Positions 6,950 through 11,303 of a stretch of 11,303 bases of DNA are shown here, piece after piece. The stretch lies in assembly GCA_030607345.1 (NCBI GenBank), contig JAUWKC010000018.1, positions 1 to 11,303 of the forward strand. Reading direction: 5' to 3'. The first letter of the stretch is position 1. Each line of letters starts with the position of its first letter. The DNA comes from Planctomycetota bacterium (GTDB taxonomy: Bacteria > Planctomycetota > Phycisphaerae > Sedimentisphaerales > SG8-4). Below the pieces are notes generated by a model, which saw only the letters and a list, made by a program, of their open reading frames with translations, had not been told where the DNA came from and searched no databases. Made by a program: the position numbers and the translations under genes.

Positions 6950-7366
6950 TTACCTCGTTTCACTTGCCGGAACAGTGAGCATAGCCATCCCGTCCAACAT
7001 AGTGTCAACCGAAATACTGTGCCCGTTGCCTCGCTCAATCCAGGATACCGTTATCGTCACCTTGTAAAGATTATCAATGCCCTGCGATTCCGTGATTGCA
7101 TACCACGCATAGCCCGGTTCAAACTCGTCAAACCTGCCCTGCGTCTGGCCCATCTCGATGAACTGCCCGACGCCAAGATAGTCGATAAAACTCAACTGCC
7201 TGTCGGCCAGGGCCGCGGCAAGGTCGTATTGCCTGTTAAGCCTGGCCTGGGCAAGACATCGCGTGCCGACCGCTCCCAGCACCAGGACGGAACTGCATAG
7301 GATGACAGTCGCCACCAGCGTCTCGACCAGCGTGAAACCATTGTTATGTCTTGCCGGCTGCATCAT
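6950..7366 (-). CDS. gspI: Minor pseudopilin GspI
   Basis: Minor pseudopilin that nucleates the pseudopilus tip with GspJ and GspK; about 138 residues, near the family norm of 120-130. The leader MMQPARHNNG is followed by FTLVETLVATVILCSSVLVL, with Gly-1, Phe+1 and Glu+5. The ETLVA-VI pattern is typical of GspI. The helix continues into ARLNRQYDLAAALADRQLSF, which resembles the conserved A-x-x-x-A-x-x-L-A-x-x-Q/R stretch of GspI. A sheet with YAWYAITESQ and LYKVTITVSW follows. GAGGAG lies four bases before ATG 7366 and seven before ATG 7363, so one of these is the start. An upstream ATG at 7390, overlapping gspH, has no such site. The gspJ start follows within five bases of the stop. Confidence 0.9.
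   Translation of the reverse strand: MMQPARHNNGFTLVETLVATVILCSSVLVLGAVGTRCLAQARLNRQYDLAAALADRQLSFIDYLGVGQFIEMGQTQGRFDEFEPGYAWYAITESQGIDNLYKVTITVSWIERGNGHSISVDTMLDGMAMLTVPASETR
6952..6956 (-). promoter_or_regulatory. Shine-Dalgarno site selecting TTG start of gspJ
   Basis: GAGGT runs into the gspI stop codon (AGG TAA) and stands six bases before TTG 6945. The overlap suggests translational coupling of gspI and gspJ. Confidence 0.55.
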
Positions 7367-7370
7367 TTTG

Positions 7371-7376
7371 CTCCTC
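7371..7376 (-). promoter_or_regulatory. Shine-Dalgarno site selecting the gspI start
   Basis: GAGGAG is four and seven bases upstream of two adjacent ATG codons (7366 and 7363). It favours these over ATG 7390, which lies upstream of the site. Confidence 0.65.
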
Positions 7377-7383
7377 GGCCCTT

Positions 7384-8004
7384 TCACCATCCGGTCAAAT
7401 CCGCCTGCTGGCGGTCCAGGTCAATCGTCTCATTTTGAACGGTCTGAGCCAGTCCGAACTGCATTTTCACCTTACCCGTCGCCGCGCTAATACTTGCGGA
7501 ATAATGATTCTTGCCGTCACCTATCTGAATCACCACCGACTGCGCCGTGCCGTCCGGCGCGAAGACTATACGCGTCTGGTCGTCGGCCTGTGCGGAAGGC
7601 GAGCCGCCCCCCGCTGTTATCTGGACCCTTTCGAACTTCACTTCGCCCGGAAACTGGACATGCCTTCTGAAGTACGAATCCCGCAGCGGCACAAGGCTGG
7701 TTCCATCCGTGCCCTCCTGCGATGCATACACCATTAGCACAAAGCCGTGCTCCTGCGTATTGAGCTGCATTATGCACGGGCTCTGCCGCTCGATAGCCTT
7801 TATCCTTGCGTACTTCGCACCCAGGACAAAATCACGTGCGGCTTTCTCGACCAGCATCCTCTTATAAGTTGGAACATAAAAGGCCCCGCCGATGCCCGCA
7901 ATCAGCGCGATAATAATGCACACCATCAAGAGCTCGACAATCGTAAAACCCCGGTGAGCCTTGCTGGGCGTTCGAATTATCGATTTGCAATACCGCATCG
8001 GCAT
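7384..8004 (-). CDS. gspH: Minor pseudopilin GspH
   Basis: Minor pseudopilin of the T2SS, about 206 residues. The leader ends KAHRG and is followed by FTIVELLMVCIIIALIAGIG, with Gly-1, Phe+1 and Glu+5. The helix runs into EKAARDFVLGAKYARIKAIE, typical of GspH (A-x-x-F-x-x-x-L-x-x-A-R-x-x-A). A beta domain follows (PCIMQLNTQEHGFVLMVYAS, FPGEVKFERVQI, TRIVFAPDGTAQSVVIQIGD); the 'F-x-P-D-G-T' turn is a GspH/FimT hallmark. The start is uncertain: ATG 8004, ATG 7998 and TTG 8025 are all possible and none has a good ribosome site. The C-terminus, rich in Gln and Asp, overlaps the long form of gspI. Confidence 0.88.
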   Translation of the reverse strand: MPMRYCKSIIRTPSKAHRGFTIVELLMVCIIIALIAGIGGAFYVPTYKRMLVEKAARDFVLGAKYARIKAIERQSPCIMQLNTQEHGFVLMVYASQEGTDGTSLVPLRDSYFRRHVQFPGEVKFERVQITAGGGSPSAQADDQTRIVFAPDGTAQSVVIQIGDGKNHYSASISAATGKVKMQFGLAQTVQNETIDLDRQQADLTGW

Positions 8005-8040
8005 ATCCACAGAATTCCACAACAATACATAAGCCCGGCC

Positions 8041-8460
8041 CTAATCATTATATATATCCTCATTGTCGCCTTCTCCGCCCTTTTCACCGTCGGCGGCGCA
8101 GCTTATCAAATCAATATAACCCGGATTAATCTCGCCCTCCGGCACGTAGATGTACGGATTATGCCAGGGGTCGAGCAGTTCGCTGAGCTTCAGATAAGGC
8201 CCGTTCCATTTTTCCTCAAGGCCCTCCGGCTCGTCAACCAACTCATCCAGCACCTCCGGATATCGGCCGCAATCGAGATAAAATCTGCTGACTTGCTGCT
8301 CCAAAATCGCCATCTGGGCCTTCGCCAGGCTCCTTTTGGTCCTGCCCAGGCCTCTGAACATCCGAGGAGCAACAAATACGGCAAGCATCGATATAATCAG
8401 AATGACCACAAGCAGCTCGACAAGCGTAAATGCCTTCTGTTTCCGTCCGGTTCGTTTCAT
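8041..8460 (-). CDS. gspG: Major pseudopilin GspG
   Basis: Major subunit of the pseudopilus fibre, 139 residues, a typical length. The leader MKRTGRKQKA is followed by FTLVELLVVILIISMLAVFV with Glu+5 and the conserved Pro at mature position 22 (APRMF). The residue at -1 is Ala (codon GCA) instead of Gly. GspG hallmarks follow: the helix QMAILEQQVSRFYLDCGRYP, the turn LDPWHNPYIYVPEGE, and the C-terminal calcium-site loop ISCAADGEKGGEGDNEDI, which closely matches the family's 'S-x-G-A-D-G-x-x-G-G-E-G-x-x-A-D-I'. ATG 8460 is chosen over an upstream TTG or GTG because AAAGGTG lies five bases before it and the leader length is right. It sits between gspF and gspH. Confidence 0.96.
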   Translation of the reverse strand: MKRTGRKQKAFTLVELLVVILIISMLAVFVAPRMFRGLGRTKRSLAKAQMAILEQQVSRFYLDCGRYPEVLDELVDEPEGLEEKWNGPYLKLSELLDPWHNPYIYVPEGEINPGYIDLISCAADGEKGGEGDNEDIYND

Positions 8461-8538
8461 TTGGACACCTTTCCATACAATCAACAACTTCAGGCCAAAA
8501 ACCTTTATTCAATCAAAAACTCTCGGCTGCAAGGCGCC

Positions 8539-9786
8539 TTACAACGCGCCTCCGCCAAGGCTCATAAACACTATTGGCAGCAGGGTAGCCGCGATTATAA
8601 AACCTATCACAAGAGCCAGCAGCAACACCAGCACCGCCGGGAATATTGCCATAAACCTCGCTATCGCCGCGTCCGCCTCGCCGTCGAAGGTATCAGCCGC
8701 ATCGAGAAGCATCTCGTCGAGCTTACCTGTCTGCTCGCCTATCGATACTATCTGCACGAGCAGAGGCGGAAAGAGCCCGGAAGAACCCAACGGAGCCGCC
8801 AGAGATGCGCCGGTCTTGACCTTTTCAGCAACATCGTCAATTTTCCCCGCCAGCAGCTCGTTGCCAAGGGTATCACGGACCACGCTGAGCGCCTCCAGAA
8901 TCGTCACACCGCCTTTGGTCAGGGCCCCTAAGGTCCTTGCGAACCTGCCTACCGCTATCGTTCTCAGGACAAAACCCAGAATAGGCACCTTCAACTTAAT
9001 CCCGTCCCATCTGAGCCTGCCGGCGGTTCTGGTCCATCTATTCAGAACAATGCCTCCCGCGATGGCGGCAATTAAGACCAGCCAGCCATACGCCCTGATA
9101 AAATCGCTCAGGGCCAGCAGTATCTTTGTGGGCAGCGGCAGCATCTCAACGCCGCCTACTATCGTCTCCATCACCGTCGGCAGCACGAACGTTATCACGA
9201 TAACCGTTGAGACCAGCCCGAGACCCAGAACAAAAATCGGATAGGCCGACGCATTTTTCATACTTGTCTTTATCTTCTCATCCCTGGTCAGAATTTGGGC
9301 CAACTGGCTCGTCGTCTGGTCGAGAATCCCGCCTGTCTCTCCGACTCTCACCATCGAAATGCAAAGCGGGCTGAACACCCCTTGCTGTGCCGACATAGCA
9401 TCCGACAGTGACTCGCCGCTGCTGACAGACCTGACGAGTTTGGCGAGCAATTCCTTCATTACCGCTTTGTGCTGCTGGTCGCGAATAATCTCAAGCGAGT
9501 TGAGCAGCGGCAGGCCCGCGCGCAAAGCCGCGCTTAACTGGCTGGTCATAGCCAGTATGTCCTTGCCGCTGATTCGTCGTGAACCAAACCTGAGAAAACC
9601 CAGCAACTGCCGTATCAACTGCTCAGGTCCGCTCACTGCCGGCGCCTCAGCGGACCGTGCCAGCTCTATCACGAAATGGTCCTTATCCGCCAGAATCGCT
9701 ACCGCGCTTCTGCGGTCGGGCGCCTCGACCATCCCTGTAATGTGCATGCCCGTTCGGTTAACCGCCTTGTACGCAAACTGTCCCAA
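8539..9786 (-). CDS. gspF: T2SS inner-membrane platform protein GspF
   Basis: Polytopic inner-membrane protein at the centre of the platform, thought to couple GspE ATP hydrolysis to pilin insertion; 415 residues, normal for GspF (about 400). An N-terminal segment GQFAYKAVNRTG is followed by two T2SSF domains at about 74-200 and 277-403. Each ends in the family motif: MVRVGETGGILDQTTSQLAQ and IVSIGEQTGKLDEMLLDAAD. Membrane helices lie at about 183-203, 232-248 and 380-405. TTG 9786 is preferred because GAGGG stands seven bases upstream and the protein then begins in the usual way (M-x-x-F-x-Y-x-A). A further TTG at 9810 has no ribosome site. It follows the OMF-like gene by about 30 bases and precedes gspG by 78 bases. 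Confidence 0.95.
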   Translation of the reverse strand: MGQFAYKAVNRTGMHITGMVEAPDRRSAVAILADKDHFVIELARSAEAPAVSGPEQLIRQLLGFLRFGSRRISGKDILAMTSQLSAALRAGLPLLNSLEIIRDQQHKAVMKELLAKLVRSVSSGESLSDAMSAQQGVFSPLCISMVRVGETGGILDQTTSQLAQILTRDEKIKTSMKNASAYPIFVLGLGLVSTVIVITFVLPTVMETIVGGVEMLPLPTKILLALSDFIRAYGWLVLIAAIAGGIVLNRWTRTAGRLRWDGIKLKVPILGFVLRTIAVGRFARTLGALTKGGVTILEALSVVRDTLGNELLAGKIDDVAEKVKTGASLAAPLGSSGLFPPLLVQIVSIGEQTGKLDEMLLDAADTFDGEADAAIARFMAIFPAVLVLLLALVIGFIIAATLLPIVFMSLGGGAL

Positions 9787-9793
9787 ACTATTG

Positions 9794-9798
9794 CCCTC
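9794..9798 (-). promoter_or_regulatory. Shine-Dalgarno site selecting TTG start of gspF
   Basis: GAGGG is placed seven bases before TTG 9786. It decides between two in-frame TTG codons and gives GspF the expected N-terminus. Confidence 0.6.
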
Positions 9799-9815
9799 AA
9801 ACCTGCACAACCAGT

Positions 9816-10964
9816 TTACTCGTGCCTTAAAGATTCAATCGGGTCCATACCGGCGGCAACTATGACCTTACGAGCCGCATCATCAATCTTGTTCCAACTG
9901 TTAGCCAAATCCAGACGCCTCAGCAATGCCGTCTCAACCGCGGCGTGCAGCGAGTAGTTCGGCTGAGCGACTCCGACCTCTCTCAACGCCTCCAATTCAT
10001 TCTGGTCAAGCGTCACATTGACATCGGCCGGCAGAGCCAGCCTCATCTTGAACTCGTCCAATTGCTGTTCGTACTTCTGTCCGGCCCTTACGCAGGCATC
10101 CCTGGCCCTAAAGACATTTTGCTCGGCCTGGTCGAGCTCGAAAAGTGGTCTGCGGCCGACCTCGGCCTCAAGCTGCAGGCGTTTTTTCGACTCCAGCCTT
10201 CTCTCGTAATTACTCCACGCATTATTCACCGCGTCCCTGAGCTGCAAGACCCGGTAATAGTCGGTCACAATCGACACCACGAATGTCTTTCGAAAACGGC
10301 TGAACATACGTATCTGATACAAAGCATTTCGCTCAGCCTGGGTCAGCTTCTCCCGGACAATTCTCCTGCCGCGGCCCCGCAGTAAGGGCTGCGTCAGACT
10401 CGCACTGAGCACGGAGCCCAACGAGGTTCGGGGGTCGCCGGTCAGGAAACCAGACCAGTCGAGCGCGATATTTGTACTGACTACCGCGCCGCCGGCCAGC
10501 AGTTGGTCAAATCCCAACTTGCTATCCGAACCAACGGACTCTTCGTAACTGCCGTCCTCGGTGCCTTTGGCATAAGCGCTATCAATCGTCCCAAACCACT
10601 GTCGCGCAAACCGGTGCCTTTCCAGCGTCAGGTCAAGGCTCACCAGGTAGAGCAGCTCTTTCTGTCTCTGGTACTCGCGATTCTGTGCCGTAGCTATGGC
10701 CACCACATCTGCGAGGCACATCACGCCTGACTCCGCCATAATGTGCTCTATCCGAACGTCATTCGGCGAAGGCTCAACACCGGCAATTGTGTAATTTGCC
10801 TTCTCGCCAAAGTCCTGCTGCCATTTAGCGTCGATTATGTCGTACACTTCCTTATCGGCCTGGGCTTTGTAATGACCGGTGCCACAGCCGCCCGAAACGC
10901 CGAATGCGCCCACACACAAGACACACCAGAACAATAACTCTTTTGCCTGCAACCTGCAGAACAT
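9816..10964 (-). CDS. TolC-like outer-membrane factor, short form ending early in the second repeat
   Basis: A 382-residue protein resembling outer membrane efflux proteins (TolC/OEP family). ATG 10964 has AGGAGGG upstream; a GTG at 11027 overlapping gspE lacks one. Residues 1-27 look like an export signal ending in VSGGC, an atypical lipobox with Ser at -3. The first OEP repeat is visible: a helix pair (CLADVVAIATAQNREYQRQK onward), two likely beta strands with the typical LTQPLLRGRGR turn at 190-200, then long helices (QLRDAVNNAWSNYERRLESK and ELDQAEQNVFRARDA) ending in the equatorial region. A second repeat begins (VETALLRRLDLANSWNKIDD) but stops after AARKVIVAAG plus eleven residues. A full TolC-type protein would need roughly 100-180 more residues for the second strand pair and hairpin. 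It is neither a usual T2SS component nor GspS. Its function here is unknown. Confidence 0.7.
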   Translation of the reverse strand: MFCRLQAKELLFWCVLCVGAFGVSGGCGTGHYKAQADKEVYDIIDAKWQQDFGEKANYTIAGVEPSPNDVRIEHIMAESGVMCLADVVAIATAQNREYQRQKELLYLVSLDLTLERHRFARQWFGTIDSAYAKGTEDGSYEESVGSDSKLGFDQLLAGGAVVSTNIALDWSGFLTGDPRTSLGSVLSASLTQPLLRGRGRRIVREKLTQAERNALYQIRMFSRFRKTFVVSIVTDYYRVLQLRDAVNNAWSNYERRLESKKRLQLEAEVGRRPLFELDQAEQNVFRARDACVRAGQKYEQQLDEFKMRLALPADVNVTLDQNELEALREVGVAQPNYSLHAAVETALLRRLDLANSWNKIDDAARKVIVAAGMDPIESLRHE

Positions 10965-10969
10965 CAAGA

Positions 10970-10977
10970 CCCTCCTC
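10970..10977 (-). promoter_or_regulatory. Shine-Dalgarno site of the TolC-like gene
   Basis: GAGGAGGG is five bases from ATG 10964. It is the strongest ribosome site in the window and rules out the upstream GTG at 11027, whose extra 21 residues would also spoil the signal sequence. Confidence 0.75.
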
Positions 10978-11013
10978 GTCCGATACGCATATCTAAAATC
11001 CAGGCCCTGTAAT

Positions 11014-11303
11014 TCACTCTTCTTCACCGATACCCTGCGTCACCCTGAGCACCTCTTCAGGCGTCGTTACGCCATTGAGTATCTTGGCTATGCCGTCGTA
11101 CCGCATACCAATATGGTCCGGGGGCGCAGCCTTTATTCTCTGTTCGGTAGTGGGGCTGGATGCTATCAACTCACGCAGCGAATCGGTAACTCTCAATAGC
11201 TCGAAAATGCCCGTTCTGCCGCGCATACCACTCTGCATACACTCGCTGCAACCGGCGCCGCGGTACAACTTCCGGTCGGGCTTAATCTCGACTGAACTGT
11301 TGA
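11014..11303 (-). CDS. gspE: T2SS assembly ATPase GspE, C-terminal 95 residues (5' end beyond window)
   Basis: Cytoplasmic hexameric ATPase that powers pseudopilus assembly. Only the end is here; the frame is open to the right edge and the stop is TGA 11014-11016. The GspE/PilB signature YRGAGCSECMQSGMRGRTGI is seen, with the CSEC pair being half of the tetracysteine zinc site, followed by FELLRVTDSLRELI and the terminal MRYDGIAKILNGVTTPEEVL-R motif. The Walker A/B boxes lie outside the window. The short acidic tail GIGEEE is unremarkable. Identity as GspE rather than PilB rests on the operon: every following gene except one is a gsp gene. The TolC-like gene starts 50 bases downstream. Confidence 0.93.
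   Translation of the reverse strand, partial: NSSVEIKPDRKLYRGAGCSECMQSGMRGRTGIFELLRVTDSLRELIASSPTTEQRIKAAPPDHIGMRYDGIAKILNGVTTPEEVLRVTQGIGEEE

Noticed and set aside
6946..7038. Extended gspJ start at 7038 overlapping gspI
   Set aside because: It would add about 30 residues before an already long leader and has no ribosome site, whereas TTG 6945 has GAGGT at good spacing.
8520..8560. Palindrome AAGGCGCCTT and a possible GGCGC/GCGCC hairpin after gspF
   Set aside because: The stem is only five pairs with an eight-base loop, and the T-run is about ten bases further on. This does not look like a rho-independent terminator, and gspG must be co-expressed. At most it is a weak attenuator or RNA-stability element.
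7747..8931. A plus-strand open frame of 394 codons opposite gspH, gspG and gspF
   Set aside because: It spans three real minus-strand genes and shows no signal, domain or ribosome site of its own.
9786..9860. A frameshift as the reason for the early end of the TolC-like gene
   Set aside because: I read the other frames past the stop. They hit stops or GspF coding sequence, with no continuation of the OEP repeat. Too little DNA remains before gspF to hold the missing part.
11014..11268. A separate small gene of 84 codons starting at TTG 11268
   Set aside because: The frame stays open to the window edge and the residues before 11268 fit GspE, so this is the tail of a longer gene.

Overview
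The window holds one continuous minus-strand gene cluster for a type II secretion system (T2SS), also called the general secretion pathway. It is cut at both ends. Read in the direction of transcription (right to left) the order is: gspE (last 95 codons only), a short TolC-like outer-membrane-factor gene, gspF, gspG, gspH, gspI, gspJ, gspK, gspL, gspM, a gspC-like gene, and gspD (first 690 codons; the secretin pore itself lies beyond the left edge). Genes overlap or are separated by less than about 80 bases, so a single transcript is likely. Neither the promoter nor the terminator of the transcript is in view. There is no gene-free stretch over 300 bases and I see no RNA gene, insertion sequence or CRISPR array.

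How the parts fit: GspE (cytoplasmic ATPase) and GspF, L, M and C (inner-membrane platform) drive assembly of a short pseudopilus made of GspG (major) and GspH, I, J and K (minor, tip). Substrates leave through the GspD secretin. All five pseudopilins show a type III prepilin leader. The enzyme that would process them (GspO/PilD) is not in the window.

The organism is a diderm bacterium. The bulky Asn-Glu-Pro linker in the secretin, the divergent core proteins, the charged low-complexity tails, and moderately high GC with free use of TTG starts remind me of Planctomycetota (Phycisphaerae/Sedimentisphaerales-like). That is an inference from style, not proof.

What is unusual: (1) the secretin has an N0 domain followed by at least five complete N1-type repeats and the start of a sixth, where classical GspD has three. 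(2) The secretin starts with a hydrophobic segment lacking an obvious cleavage site, then an acidic NEP-repeat linker. The neighbouring GspC-like protein has a strongly basic tail. (3) A TolC-like gene that stops just inside its second repeat sits between gspE and gspF. (4) The L-M-C-D gene order copies pilMN-O-P-Q of type IV pili. (5) GspK carries three rather than two helix-hairpin-helix-like motifs and an acidic EF-hand-like loop.
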